This document shows, piece after piece, positions 32,704 to 45,705 of a stretch of 64,000 nt of DNA; the stretch's first letter is position 1; every line of letters begins with the position of its first letter. The DNA lies in NCBI GenBank assembly GCA_963555705.1, contig OY743171.1, forward strand, positions 15,747,352 to 15,811,351, given 5' to 3'. The translations under genes and the position numbers were made by a program. Under the pieces are notes generated by a model. It made no database searches and had not been told where the DNA came from. It worked only from the letters and a program-made list of their open reading frames with translations. Origin of the DNA: Ligustrum vulgare. Taxonomy: Eukaryota; Streptophyta; Magnoliopsida; Lamiales; Oleaceae.

Positions 32704-34639
32704 ATTTGACCCAATAACTTTCTCCCAGTCCTTTGGGATTTCCATCCCACCTTCAAGACATAATTTGTGAAATCGCTTTTTTGCTGACTTTCGACATAAA
32801 CGTTGTAGTACCCATTGAAATAACAATCCCGAGCTATCGAACTATGATATCAAGGTCAACAAATCAAGCACAAATCAAAGAGAGAGTTCTTAACTTCTTA
32901 GAAGAAGCTTGATAAGATGAATCACACAAAATAGATGCTTACCAACATGTAATGTCCAAAAATTCAATATTTGCGTCAAGAAGTGGGACTTCCGAACGAG
33001 AGACCTTAACTTACGAAGAACGGAAGCGGTTAACCGTCAGTTGGGTAAACTGGGCCCTACCTAGGAAAATCCATTTGAAGTAGTTAAGAGAGTCAGCAAT
33101 GGCTCATATAGTCTAGGAAGATATGAGCCAAATCATCGGGCTCGAAGTTCTGGCCACATAATTATTCGCGAACTTGAAATTTCTCATATCACCGGTAATC
33201 TGGTGGTCCTTCCACCTATTTTTTTGATGGGTGATTCTATGTTGAGTATGCCTGGTCCTTTATCCTTTCTACGAGCACCATGCTCTTTGCACGACCCTAT
33301 CTCATCCTCTTTGGCCCTATAATCATCTCCCCGGGGTGATGGGGGGGGGGGGGGAATCCTATGGATTTGACCTCTATGGGCTCATCTAGATTCTCCACAA
33401 TCATAAGGTTGTTCATGAAAACTCTCCTCATCGTAACTTATAAATTAAAAGCTAGTGCTAGAAAGAGGTCATGGTGAATGTAGAAGTTACTCGGTTCTCT
33501 ACCTTCTTAAAATTTTCTAAGTAAAAAGAATGGGAAGTTGGAGACCACCCATATAGAGAGGATTTTGATGGAAAATGAGGGTAGATTGACACGTATCACA
33601 CATCTGAGTAATCGACCATTTACACTCCCAACTATTTAATGCACATGCCTTTTTTACTCCTAAGTCATTGATGTGTTCCGGACCCTCGACAATCGGAGTC
33701 ATAGCAGGCTTGACGGAAAAAAGTTAAATATTCAAGCCAAATAAAAGTGCAATCCAGTCAACCATGTCAGAATTAGATGCATAATATGTGTTTTTCGAGT
33801 AGAAATGGGCCACTAAGCAAAACTCATGGGCTAAAGCCCTTGAGCCGACTGATTTTATGGCCAAATTCCATCATTTGGGGCTTCAAAACAGCAAGTCAAT
33901 TATACAGACGGAAATTAGGGTTTTTGCGTATTTTTATGTTAAATTTTGTTTTTAATTATTTGTTTGCATATTTTAGAATTTTAGTCTAATTAGAATTCTA
34001 TTTTGAGTCAATTAGCGACTAGGTTATTTTACTTATTTATATTCATTTTCATTCATTGTAATTCAGACTTGAGATTTGATTTTGATATAAACAGTTTATT
34101 GAGTGATTCAATAAAATTATAGGTGGATTCCTATGTTTTTTTCGAACTTATCAAGAATATTTCTTGTGGCGTTCAAATATCGAACTTATCAAATATTTGC
34201 TAGAATATTTGTGGCGTTCAAATCAGAGACTCATCAAGGAGATTGGGCAAATCCTTGTGGCGTTTCGAAAGTCGTGGTTCTTTATCCCGCATCTTCGAGC
34301 CATCGCGTCATGAATATCGGGTCATGATTCATCTGTTCAACCACAACCTGAGTTCGGAACTTTCCGACGTTTCTTCCGCGCTTCGAACCTCATCAGTCAT
34401 GAGGTCCAAACCCAATCTGTAACGCACAAGGTCCAATGATCGAGATAAACCCGCTCTTTGTTTTTGGGCAAAACATTTTAATTCAAAAACATTTCATATA
34501 TTGGTCTTGGCCTCTAAAGGCCACGTAGACACTTTTCATATCTGATCGAACTTTCTACATACGGAAGGGCCAACCTTTTCTTCAGTGTGTTTTTGGCATG
34601 TTTAGTAAATATGAAATACGACAAGGGTAGGACCTGGTG
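32704..34639. other. Unassigned, probably repeat-derived DNA
   Basis: No gene is recognised on either strand. It has a G-run (33341-33354), a possible LTR-like start (TGTAATGTCCAAAAATTC, 32948), and around 34130-34215 three echoes of TTGTGGCGTTCAAAT with TATCGAACTTATCAA, in a setting (AATAAAATTATAGG upstream) that looks like the R/U5 part of an old LTR. Ends and target duplications could not be found. Confidence 0.35.
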
Positions 34640-34869
34640 TTAAGGACCGCAGCTACTACTTAGCCCCTTGACCTATTCGCAGCTGCAGTTTGCCCAACTT
34701 TGGCAGTACTTTGTAAATATTTTTTAATTATTGTAATTCCCTTTTAATTGTAAAAAGTTTATTATGATTCTTCATCTTTTTAATGTCTACTCCTGTTACT
34801 AGGGTTTTTTCTCCGAAGTCTATTATATGGAGTGATAGAATTTAAAACTTTCAATCTTTTGGTGTCCAT
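34640..34869 (+). repeat. Possible first part of the chromovirus-like 5' LTR
   Basis: A plausible LTR start TGTTAAGGACCGCAGCTACT lies at 34640. The text then runs to ...CTTTTGGTGTCCAT, where the Athila element begins, and resumes after it at 48456. That an LTR was interrupted here is inferred from the primer site at 48700 on the far side; the LTR start itself is uncertain. Confidence 0.4.
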
Positions 34870-36071
34870 TGATAAGTGCTTTATTAACATTTATTTTATG
34901 CACTTATAACCTTGGACTAGCAATAATTTGATTCTATCTAAGTATTATTAATGCATTTTATATTTCATGCTGCATAGGATCACAAAGGAAGAGAAAAGAA
35001 GGAAAAAGGACCAAAATGCGCTTAAAATTGAAGATTGAGGACCTTGGGTGCAAATAAGTTACGCCATAATACATATATTCACGGCCGTAAACGTTTTCAT
35101 ATCATTGTGCAAAAATTAGCAGAACCTGTCTTACGTCCGTAAACTAAAAGTTACGGTCGTAACTTCAAAACGTGGAAAAAGTATTGAAAGAGGAGCGGCT
35201 TGCTTGAAGATTGGAAGAAGAATTAAGCAACTCGAGAAGGTGAATCAAGAAAGAAAATTCCAGAATTCTTCATGGCTTTAAGCGGCTAAGTTCTCCACCT
35301 AGTTCAAATGGGACGTTGTATTTTAATTCCTTTGTTAATCATTTTTCCAAACTCGTAACGTAGTTCTAAATTCTTTACTTTGATTTGTTGGATTCTTATG
35401 CGTTTTTTAATTCAATCAATGCAATTCTTTATTTGATTAAGGCATTGTCATTTAATTTGTTGTATTGAGATTTGCTATTTTAAATGATTGGATCCGTAAT
35501 AGTCTTTTTGTTCAAATCATAGTAGCAAGTGAAAATTTGATATTTCCATAGAGAATTCCAACTTAGGTTAATCTTCACGAGCTTGTGTGATTGATAATCT
35601 AATTCACCCTAATTCTTCTCAACCATTATATAGTTGTTGTCTTAAATTTAAAGAGCTTGTTTTAGGTTATTCAACGGCTAATGTTTGATTAGAGAGCTTA
35701 TTCTAATTAAATGCAACTAAGGGAGAATAGGAATAGTTAGAGCTTACTAACTATTTACGGGTGATAAATCAAAGAAGAAATTGAACTCGCGTTGCTTGGA
35801 AAGTGATAACATTGTGATGAAATACAACTGAGCACGAGAACTAGGATTTGTCAATAATTGATTTATATTCTATCTAATTTACGTTTTTCTTTTATTTTCA
35901 AGTTATTTACAATATTTGAACTCAAAAACCCCCAATCTATTCTGATTGACACAACACTAAATTAGTTCCCGTTCCTTGTGGGATCGATTCTTACTTCCGC
36001 TATTACAATTAAATTTGATAATTTGCAAGTAAGATATTTAATTAAATTTTGGTGCATAACGACGCGCATCA
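34870..36071 (+). repeat. 5' LTR of Athila-like element
   Basis: 1202 bp, TG...CA, ending directly before AATTTTTGGCGCCG. It contains four decayed copies of TTACGGCCGTAA (35059-35162). Text matches 45706-46482 plus 48023-48450. Confidence 0.95.
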
Positions 36072-36077
36072 AATTTT

Positions 36078-36095
36078 TGGCGCCGTTGCCGGGGA
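36078..36095 (+). promoter_or_regulatory. Primer-binding site of Athila-like element (tRNA-Asp type)
   Basis: TGGCGCCGTTGCCGGGGA, six bases after the LTR end, is complementary to the 3' end of plant tRNA-Asp as I know it (CCCCGGCAACGGCGCCA). It would prime minus-strand DNA synthesis and appears unmutated. Confidence 0.9.
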
Positions 36096-36324
36096 ACGGT
36101 TAACCAATTTAGTGATTAATCAATTAGAATTTTATTTTTCTGCATTTATTTTATTTATATTTTATTTTCACTTTATTTATATAATTTTTCAAAAAAAAAA
36201 AAAAAAAAAAATTTTGTGCTCCTTTGCTTATATGCTTAAAACTCGGTCAACTAATTGTGAAATTTTTGATCTTGACCCATAAATTGAGAGGACTTTTCGA
36301 CAGCAAAGGAGAGCAGCGCGACAA

Positions 36325-37337
36325 ATGGCAGCTAACAACAGAACTCTTAAACAACTGGCTACCCCCGATGTGGCTCAGCAGCCCTTGTGCATTACGTTTC
36401 CAACGGTGGAAGAAGGAAAAACTTTCGAGCTTAAATTTGGGCTCATCCACTTATTACCAACTTTTCGAGGGAACCCCGGCGAAGATCCGTATAGGCACCT
36501 AATGGAGTTCCATGTGGTTTGCGACAGTATGAGGCCCACAGGCATTACCGATGAGCAAATAAAAATGAGAGCCTTCCCATTCTCATTGAAGGATGTCGCC
36601 ACCGACTGGCTCTATTGTCTACCATCGGGAACAGTTACTACTTGGAACGACATGAAAAGAATCTTCTTGGAAAAATACTTCCCTGCATCGAGAGCTGGTA
36701 CCATCAGAAAAGAGATATGTGGGGTGCGCCAGAACAACAACGAAACATTAATGAGTATTGGGAGCGTTTCAAAAAGCTTATCTCCAGCTGCCCCCATCAT
36801 CAGATTAGTGAGCAACTCTTGGTGCAGTACTTCTATGAAGGTCTAGCGCCAATGGACAGAAGTATGATAGACGCCGCAAGCGGAGGTGTGCTAATGGACA
36901 AGACACCAGAGCAAGCACGAGCTTTAATCTCCAACATGGCTGAGAACACTCAGCAATTCAACTCAAGTAGGGATTCCCAAGTCCGCCGAGTAAACGAGGT
37001 AAGTAGTTCCAATATTGAAGGTCAATTATATGAACTAACGAATCTCGTTAAGCAACTTGCTGTAGGGAATTCAAAAAAAGCCAAAGCATGCGGAATCTGT
37101 TCGAACTTTAGACATTCAACGGATACCTGTCCGGTATTGCAAGAAGAAAACAATGAACATGTAAATGCTGCTGGAGGCTTCCCTTTCCAAAGGCAGCAGT
37201 ACAACCCATATTCAAACACGTACAACCCCGGGTGGAGAGATCACCCCAACCTGAGCTACAGAAATAACAAACCCCTAGGTTTTACTTCAAACAAGCCACA
37301 AGGACAATTCCAGCAGCAAAGGACTTTCCAACCATAG
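36325..37337 (+). pseudogene. gag of Athila-like element, one frameshift
   Basis: Two overlapping frames together cover gag. The first (36325-about 36750) has LLPTFRGNPGEDPYRHLMEF and FSLKDVATDWLYCLPSG, TWNDMKRIFLEKYFP, the capsid (retrotrans_gag) region. The second (about 36750-37337) has NEYWERFKKLISSCPHH, the C-terminal capsid part, and a zinc knuckle CGICSNFRHSTDTC (37089-37130, Cx2Cx4Hx4C complete). The switch lies near 36750. After a stop at 37336 the same frame continues (37371-37589) with a glutamine-rich coiled segment (QNLENQMSQMATAINRLEAQ). Gag would form the cytoplasmic particle; here it is interrupted twice. Confidence 0.92.
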
Positions 37338-38325
37338 GGGCAATATCAACAAAAACCTCAAAATTTAGGTATGTCTCTCGAAGATATGGTAAAGATTTTG
37401 GCAACTAACACGATGCAATTCCAACAGGATACCAAATCAAGTATTCAAAACTTGGAAAATCAAATGAGCCAAATGGCCACTGCCATAAATAGATTGGAGG
37501 CACAATCTGGAGGGAAGCTACCATCGCAGCCTGAGGTGAATCCCAAAAAACGTGAGTGCCATAATTCTCCGGAGTGGAAAGGAAGTTGAGGGTCCGCAAT
37601 TGGAACCGGCTGCACCTGAAATGGAGGAAGATGAAAAGGAAGGAGTCGGGAAGTGAAACGACACTTCGTAAAACCCTCAGGTAAAAACTGACTCCCATTT
37701 AAATGTTAAACTAACACCTCCACCTTTTCCTAGCAGGTTAGCAAAGACAAACAAAGAGAGCAAGGAAAAGGAGATGTTGGAAATGTTTAGAAAGGTTGAA
37801 ATCAATATCCCGCTATTGAAGGCCATCAAGCAAGTTCCCTAGTATGCAAATTTTTTAAAGGATTTATGCACTAGCAAACGGAAACTGGTGGGAAACGAGA
37901 AGGTAAGAATGGGGGAAATCGTTTCAGCCTTATTTCAAAGGAAATTGTCTCCTAAGGGTAAGGATCCCGGTATGTTCACTGTGCCATGTCAAATAGGTAA
38001 CACCAAGGTAAATCATGCACTAATAGACTTAGGAGCATCCATTAACGTAATGCCTAGATCCACTTACATTGCGTTAAATCTTACCACAATGACTAAAATA
38101 GATGTTATCATCCAACTAGCCGACCGTTCCAATGCATATCCAGACGAGGTAGTTGAGGACGTTTTAGTGCAAGTAGGGGGTTGGTGTTTCCGGTGAACTT
38201 TTACGTACTAGATATGAATGATGATCACTCCCCTAATTCTACCCCTATATTGTTAGGACGATCATTTTTATGGACCTCCCAAACCATAATTGATGTAAGA
38301 AAATGGGTGTTGACCATGGAATTTA
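37338..38325 (+). pseudogene. Protease region of Athila-like element
   Basis: The segment around 37888-38200 reads MFTVPCQIGNTKVNHALIDL and GASINVMPRSTY: the aspartic protease active site in the Athila form D-L-G-A-S rather than D-T-G-A. After a frame change near 38190 it continues FPVNFYVLDM and PILLGRSFLWT, the second half of the fold (LLGRSF flap/end motif). The linker before it (37590-37860) has a stop (37842) and shifts. In the element it would cut Gag-Pol; this copy is disrupted. Confidence 0.88.
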
Positions 38326-40115
38326 ATGGAGGAGGTATTGCAATTTAATATCTACGATGCAATGAAACATCCAAATGATGTGTGTGCTGCTTACTCTATT
38401 AATGTCATTACTCCTGCAGTGCAGAAAATTTTTGAATTAAATTGCAGGGACGAGTTAGAAACAGCTATCGTGGAGCCGCTAAGGCAAGATGATGACAACG
38501 ATGTGGGTATAAGCAAGGAATTACAGGATGGAATTACTGCACTTAATTCACTGGGATCCGCACCACGCAGGTATGCCGTCAAAACAATTCAACTGACAGA
38601 CTATCCTAACAAATTGCTCCCCTCTATTTTGCAAGCCCTAGTGGTGGAAATGAAATCTCTACCCGCCCATCTGAAATATGTATTTCTTGGTGATGAAGAA
38701 TCACTTCCCGTAATTGTTTCATCCAACCTCACCAAGCTGGAAGAAGACAAACTGGTTCGGGTCCTTCGGGAGCACAAGGAGGCGATTGGTTGGACCATCG
38801 CGGATATCAAGGGAATCAGCCCGTCAATATGCATGCATCAAATATTGCTTGAGGAAGGAGCTCAACCATAGAAACAAGCCCAGCGGAGGCTAAATCCAGC
38901 AATGATGGACGTGGTGAAGAAAGAAATTTTAAAGCTGTTAGGAGCAAGAATGATTTACCCAATTTCAGACAGCAAGTGGATCAGCCCAGTCCAAGTGGTG
39001 CCAAAGAAATCCGGAGTAACGGTGGTAGAAAACAAAGATGGAGAACTTGTACCAACTAGGGTCCAAACTTGATTCAGGTATGCATCGACTACAGGAAGGT
39101 AAACGCTGACACTCAAAATGATCATTTTTCCCTTCCCTTCATGGATCAAATGTTAGAAAAACTAGCTGGTCATTCCCATTATTGTTTTTTAGATGATTTC
39201 TCAGGATATTTTCAAATTGCTATAACTCCAGAAGATCAAGAGAAAACCACGTTTACTTGTCCATTTGGCACGTTTGCATATAGATGTATGCCCTTCGGCT
39301 TGTGTAATGCTCCTGCAACATTCCAACGTTGTATGATGAGCATTTTTTCTGAATACATAGGACAAATTATAGAGGTGTTCATGGATGATTTTAGTGTGTG
39401 GGGTGATTCATTTGATGCATGCTTGGAAAATTTATCATTAATTTTGAAATGATGCATTGACACTAACTTAGTCCGAAATTGGGAGAAATGCCATTTTATG
39501 GTAAATAAGGGAATTGTGTTAGGTCATGTAGTGTCGAAAAAGGGAATAGAAGTTGATAAGGCTAAGGTGGACCTCATATCTGCATTACCTTACCCCGCCA
39601 ATGTGCGTGATATACGATCTTTTCTCGGGCATGCAGGTTTCTATCGCAGGTTTATCAAGGACTTTTCCAAAATTGCATCACCACTGTGCAATTTGTTGCA
39701 AAATGATGTCCCATTCAAATTCACCGAGCTGTGCAAAAAGGCCTTTGACCAGGATCTTCCATTCGAAATAATGTGTGATGCCAATGACTATGCAGTGGGA
39801 GCAGTCCTAGGGCAACGGGTTGGGAGAGCGGTCCATGTGATTTACTATGCCTCCCGAATCCTGAATCAGGCCCAAGCTAACTATACCACCACTGAAAAGG
39901 AACTTCTATCTGTGGTATTTTCTTTAGAAAAATTTCGTCCTTATTTATTGGGTTCTAAAGTGATTATTTTTACAGATCATGCAGCATTACGACACTTATT
40001 TGTAAAGAAGGATGCAAAGTCAAGAATCATCCGCTGGATACTTTTATTACAAGAATTTGACTTGGAGTCAAAGATAAGGCGGGGTCCGAAAATGTAGTTT
40101 CCGACCATCTTAGCC
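38326..40115 (+). pseudogene. Reverse transcriptase and RNase H of Athila-like element
   Basis: Starts with a linker typical of Athila (YPNKLLPSILQ, KLVRVLREHKEAIGWTIADI). RT follows: VCIDYRKVNADTQNDHFSLP, LDDFSGYFQIAITPEDQEKT, FGTFAYRCMPFGLCNAPATF, and the active site as FMDDFSV (about 39379) instead of YxDD with Y or F. Then [19 protein letters not shown] and RNase H with [48 protein letters not shown]. Breaks: TAG at 38869, a shift near 39050, TGA at 39450, and a deletion at about 39748 joining the thumb to RNase H. Enzymes for copying RNA into DNA; inactive here. Confidence 0.93.
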
Positions 40116-41361
40116 AGGCAGTGAAGCCCGAAGACGACCTACCTCTGCGTGAAACCTTCCCAGATGAGGGTTTATTTGCTATCAAAGCAAATCCCCCATG
40201 GTATGCTGATTTGGTAAATTACATGACTTCTAAACTAATTCCTACTGGTTTTTCGCAGGCACAAAAGCATAAGATGAGAAGTGACACTAAATATTACATT
40301 TGGGATAACCCGTACCTGTGGAAAAGGTGCCCCGACCAAATCATTAGAAGGTGCGTGCCCTTACCTTTTGCCATTCATACGCATGCGGTGACCATTTTTG
40401 GTCTAGAAGGACGGCACAAAAAGTATTGGAAAGCGGGTTCTTTTGGCCGACCCTTTTCAAGGATGCTTACATTTTCTGTAAGTCTTGCGATAATTGCCAA
40501 AGAACAGGTAACTTATCCCAATGAGATCAAATGCCTCATAACCCCATAATTGTATGTGAGGTTTTTGACGTTTGGGGCATTGATTTCATGGGACCCTTTC
40601 CCTCATCGTTCGGTTGTAATTACATTCTTTTAGCTGTCGATTATGTTTCAAAATGGGTAGAGGAAAAGGCCACCCGTACTAATGACGCTAAGGTTGTTGC
40701 AGATTTTGTAAAAGCTAACATTTTTAGCAGGTTTGGAATACCCCGAGCTATGATCAGTGACAGAGGGACGCACTTTTGCAACCGAACCATTGAAGCCTTG
40801 TTAAGGAAATATGGAGTGATGCACCGAGTATCCACCACGTATCACCCCCAAACTAGCGGGCAAGCAGAAATCTCCAACAGGGAAGTGAAGTCCATTCTGG
40901 AGAAAACAGTTCGACCAGACCGGAAGGATTGGAGCATTCGACTCGATGATGCTTTATGGGCCTATCGAACTGCTTACAAGACGCCAATTGGTATGTCTCC
41001 ATACCGATTGGTATTTGGAAAGCCATGCCACCTACCGGTAGAACTTGAGCATAAAGCTTATTGGGCCATCAAGCAATGTAATATGGATTGGGGAGCAGTA
41101 GGAGACCATAGAAAGCTTCAATTACAGGAATTGGACGAAATACGGAATGAGGCCTACGAGAATGCAATGATCTACAAAGATCGAACTAAAGCATTCCATG
41201 ATCAACGCATTTCTCAAAAGAGCTTTTGTGAAGTCCAGAAAGTGCTATTGTTTCAATCTCGACTCAAATTACACCCAGGTAGCAACTTCGTTTTCGTTGG
41301 GTTGGTCCTTTTGTTGTTACTAATGTATCTCCGCATGGTGCAGTCAACATTAGGAGCTTGA
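40116..41361 (+). pseudogene. Integrase of Athila-like element
   Basis: The N-terminal part (40121-40540) carries a decayed zinc-binding region ending in CKSCDNCQRTGNLS (about 40475, different frame). The catalytic core is open from 40531: Asp in GIDFMGPF (40582-40584), Asp in MISDRGTHF (40759-40761) and Glu in GQAEISNRE (40867-40869), a complete D-D-E triad. It continues through [20 protein letters not shown], and after a shift near 41240 the text to 41470 completes the C-terminal domain (...[20 protein letters not shown]). A core without an intact N terminus. Confidence 0.93.
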
Positions 41362-41469
41362 GAACGGATAAACAGTTCAAGGTTAATGGGCACCGTCACA
41401 AGCCGTATTATGAGGGATTCCAAACTGAAAACTTGGAGGTGATTGCATTGGAAAACACCAACAAGGGGC

Positions 41470-42770
41470 AGTAATCCCGCGCGTACTTAGTCGAGCCAAC
41501 GACTGTAAACAGCGGCGCTGCTCGAGAGGCAACCCGAGAAGGGAGTTTCTTTACCCCCTCAACCCTTTATTTTCATATTTGCATTTTTGGTTTATTTCAT
41601 TTAGTTATTTCATTCTTAATAAAAAAAAAAGAAGATTTTCAGAGGCAGTCTTACGACCGTAAGACATAACTTTACGGCCGTAATTAACTTTTAAATATTT
41701 ATTCAGAAACCTCCTTACGGCCGTATGTCTCTAGTTTATGGCCGTAATTAACTTTTTTTCAAAATTTATTCAGAGGCCAGTTTACGGCTGTAAGACACAT
41801 CTTTACGGCCATAAACCCTGCAGTTTCGATTTTTTAAATATCACTCTTCTCGCATAAACATCTCACTCTTCCCTTCATCTCAGCCATTAACCCACGCCTC
41901 TCTCACGCAAAATCTTCCATTCCACACTCGTATTTTCGAGGATTCTCATTTATATCACCCATCACACCCATTTCCTCTTCACAAGGATTTAAGGTATGCA
42001 TTCTTCAATGTGTCTTCTTCTTTTTGGCATGGGTAACATCTCTACATACATGGGTATCTCGATTTTTGCCTTTCCAATGATTGAATATGCATTATTGAGG
42101 TTGTGTTTGTGATTTGGGGAACTTGGATTTTACTTATTTTGTAACAGTGGCATCATTACTTAGTTCGCACTCTAGGTGTTCGATAAAATGTCTAGGCAAG
42201 TTTGGGGTGTTTGTTTCCTTAAAACTTTGACTCAAATCTCCCTATTATGCTAGTATAAGTGTATTGTTGTCATGATAGGAGTTCAATTGTGGGGAAAGTA
42301 TGGTGTTTGATCTTGATGAATTCATGGGGTACATTGCATATTCCTCATTGTTTGATATATATTTTAATGGTTAATTAGGTTATGGGTTCCAATTTTTGAC
42401 TCCACATTAGCCTAAATTGTGACTCTACATCTTTGTTTTGGTTTGTCATAATGGTTAGTGTCACATGGATTTCACGGACATCGCTTGACCTTTGCATTTG
42501 AAGTGTGCCATCTAAAGAACACATGTTAGGATTCTTGTGCTTGTGCCATTATCCCTTGCCTGATATGGGGGCTTATACGATTAATTATACACTTCCTCCC
42601 ACGACTTATTTCCTCCCATAACTTGCTTGTGTGTACGTTATGCCTTTCATGTCAGCATTGATTTTCGAGTTTGGGCATTAACCATCATGCACTACTTACT
42701 TGCACACATTTTCTTTTAAATTACTATCCCGCTCAACTAATTCATTCATTTTTTTCTACAGGATTTTCTA
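41470..42770 (+). repeat. Spacer after pol with palindromic TTACGGCCGTAA array
   Basis: At 41650-41820 six sites related to TTACGGCCGTAA occur in pairs about 20-30 bp apart (for example CTTACGGCCGTATGTC, TTTACGGCTGTAAG). The same palindrome family is in both LTRs. The rest of the spacer is T-rich without a gene; a pyrimidine-rich tract before 42770 (TTCATTTTTTTCTACAG) looks like a splice acceptor for the third ORF. Confidence 0.7.
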
Positions 42771-43850
42771 TGGCTCCACCGACAAAGAAAGGGAAGCAAG
42801 TGGCAGGGGAATCCTCATCTGAGCCCCGCCGGAGAAGAGTCAGTCTAAGCTGTGCATTAAGGAATGACTATTCCTACTAGAGGACTTTCATGAATGGCGG
42901 AGTGCTGACACAGTCATTGCTCCTCGACAGTTTTGGGCCCGCTTCGTCGAATTCGTCTAGGTGAAATTCACGAGCGATAGGCCTTTTGGGAATCCCCCGC
43001 TATTATACAAATTCTACACTCAATTCAACAAAGAAATTGGTGACGAGGGATCACTTGATTATCACCACACCAGGGTAGCAGGGAAAAGAATCAAGTTTGA
43101 TAAGGAGGTGGTGGAACACTACTTGGGGATAAATAGCACTGGTGCCGTCCCTATGACATCAAATTCAGGTGTTTTCTTTCCGGACCAGGAAGTACTCCGT
43201 TGGGCTTTGAAGCCAGAACTCCATGACTCCCTTAATGTCATTCATCCGCACTACAAGAATCAGGATTTACAGAGGGATGCCGGTACCTGCATCAGTGGGG
43301 GTCGGGGAGTCTATTTCCATCCACTAGCCTCACTACGGTGTCTATTCGCTACCTCCGAGTCTACTATGCCATCACCAGGGGGATCAAATTTTACTTGGGA
43401 CGGCACATATATGACACTATCTCCACCTATGCCAGCTTGATGCCACAGAAGCTGGGCATGCCTTTCCCATGTTTGATTACCGCCTTATGCCGGGCTCAAC
43501 GAGTTCCCGCTGCAGTGAGTGACGACACTTTGGGGCATGGGAATCACCTCACGAAGGCGAGTTTGGAAAACACTCACAGGCAGATCATTGCCAAGCGGGG
43601 TCGCGGGGATGGTGATTCAGGGGAGTCCGATGATGATCAAGGCGCCGAGGAGCCTGCAGCAGGGGAAGAGACACAACAGCCCCCTGCTCCTACCCCTTTT
43701 GAGCTGCAGATGCTGGAAATGATGCAAGCCTTCCAAACTCAGCTGAATGCCATGCAAGAAGATCAACAACTTATGCTGGAAGAGCAGAGAGCCCTTCGGG
43801 AGGAGATTCGACGGTTGCAGAGGCCCCGAGACGATCAACCGCCACATTAG
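42771..43850 (+). pseudogene. Third (env-position) ORF of Athila-like element, broken
   Basis: The ATG at 42771 opens MAPPTKKGKQVAGESSSEP, a basic start, followed by frames with FGNPPLLYKFYTQFN, GKRIKFDKEVVEHYLGI (42961-43440) and, after a shift near 43340, RGIKFYLGRHIYDTISTY, SDDTLGHGNHLTK, an acidic linker and a C-terminal coiled coil (MLEMMQAFQTQLNAMQED, EEQRALREEIRRL, to 43850). This is the 'putative plant transposon protein' type found downstream of pol in Athila. It occupies the place of env, but I see no signal peptide or membrane segment, so calling it an envelope is unsupported. TAG at 42879 and other stops break it. Confidence 0.82.
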
Positions 43851-45705
43851 ACCGAGGGAGTTTCTTTTCTTTTCCCCCTTTTATTGTTTTGCTTTTCAAT
43901 GAGGACATTGTATTGTCTAAGTGTGTGGGGGGGGGGATTGAATTGATTATAAGCTTAATGTTTTTATTTTCTTTCTGTAATCGAATCGTTAAAATTTATT
44001 TTGAGTCATGACATCCTTTTTAGTTTTGTTCTCCACTTTTGTCACCTATCTATGCCACTTAGGGCGTAAACTATACTTTGATAGGAAGCAGCCCTACTTT
44101 TGGTTCATTTTTTTTGAAAATATCATTGCATAATCGGATATAAATTGAGCACATAGAGATTATTCCGTCCAGAAAAGCACTGATAGGTTGAAGATGAAAA
44201 GAAGAATTGTCAAATGTCTACAAATCTAACCAACCCAAATAGGAATAGACACATACCCCGTCATATATAACCCTAAGTGTCCCAATTCCAACAGAAATTA
44301 TTATACTTTTGTGAGTAGTCATGGTTTGAATACTTTTAACCACTATCCTCGACCAATGGATTTAGATTTGGAATGAAGATCAAGCAATGACCTATAACTC
44401 ATAATTGGATAGGAGAAACACAAGAAAACCATAATTTGTGAGCTTTTGAGCCTAAGAGCTGTTTTTAATACTTATGAGCTCGTAATTCTTTGATGTGTGT
44501 CCTGCATGGTTGTGTTATGCTTGGATGTGCTTTCCTGTGCAAACTATGTAGCTTCTTAACTTAAGTGTAAATTATAGCAAAGACAATAGGTTAAGCCAAA
44601 CTTGACTTGCTAAAATAGCCTACCTTACTACATGGACCAATAGAAGCCCTTTGAGCCTTAGCATTTCTTTGAATTTTTTTTATGCCACGCTACAAGCCAT
44701 GAATACCCTTTCTTTCGCATTGTCTCTGTTTTGAACCCATAGAGAAGGGATTCTCAAGCTTTTGTTGATTGAGGATTGTGCTATGGTCTAAGTCTAAGAA
44801 GTTGAAATGGTTATCTTGTGTTGGGCGATGGTTGTGTAATGGACTGAATTTAGGGGATTGTAATTCTATCTTGTGTCACTTGGTGACTGCGTAATGATCT
44901 GAATAACAGAGAAAAAGTTGCAGTCTATATGAAAAAAAAGAGGGAAGAGAGAAAAAAGAAAAGAAAAGACGAGATTCAAGTGTGAATAAAGTTGGGTAGT
45001 GGGATACAATAAAGTTCATATTAAGAGTGAAGGAAGTAATTTTGAATTGACTTAGCTTGAAAAATTCCTTCTCGACTCAGCCTAAATATATCCTTTTACC
45101 CTACCTGACCTGAAGCCCCGTTACAACCAATTAAAGACCTTTGCTTTGCACTTGTGTTATTGTTGGCTCCGGTTATGACATTTAGGCAGTCCGTGGTATG
45201 GACTTGTCCATGCAGTGAACTGAGCGAAAATTCTAACCCTTATACACCTTGTGCGAAGAGAGAAATATCTTGTGTGGGTGTTAACCCCATTACATTTACT
45301 TATGAGTGGCTTGAATTGCTTGGTCTAAGGTTTGTGCTATGAATGTGGTTTGGGGATACTGTGCTAACTGAATTCACATCATGAATAACTCGGTTTACGC
45401 AACTGAGTTCTTTCGGAATTGGGCGAAACTATTTTCTTTGTAGTCAATCACAATTGATTGGGAGGTGAGTGCACACGAGAGGTGAAAGGAAATAAACCAT
45501 AACGAGCCATGATTGAGATGGGAAATAGAGGGCGTTGCATCTCTAGCACATACTAACACAATCCGATCATGCAATGGAACATTTTTGCTAAAGAAAAGTG
45601 GGTTGCAACCTCAAGTGTCTAAATTGTAATATGTTGTTTGAGTCCTATTCTTTTCTCAGCAAATCTTTGTTCGAGGGCGAACAATGGTTTAAGTATGGGG
45701 GGATT
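43851..45705 (+). other. 3' untranslated region of Athila-like element with two polypurine tracts
   Basis: No gene. An internal tract AAGTGTGTGGGGGGGGGGA ends at about 43937, and the proper one, AAGTATGGGGGGATT (45691-45705), lies next to the LTR. A purine-rich GAAAAGAAAAG patch lies at 44930-44970. The 62-residue ORF at 45154 is not convincing. Confidence 0.75.

Noticed and set aside
33341..33354. G-run as a G-quadruplex or tract of interest
   Set aside because: A plain homopolymer of about 14 G in unassigned repeat DNA; prone to sequencing error and unsupported by context.
42771..43850. Envelope protein in the third Athila ORF
   Set aside because: Position is right, but no signal peptide, transmembrane helix or cleavage site is visible; labelled only as the third ORF.
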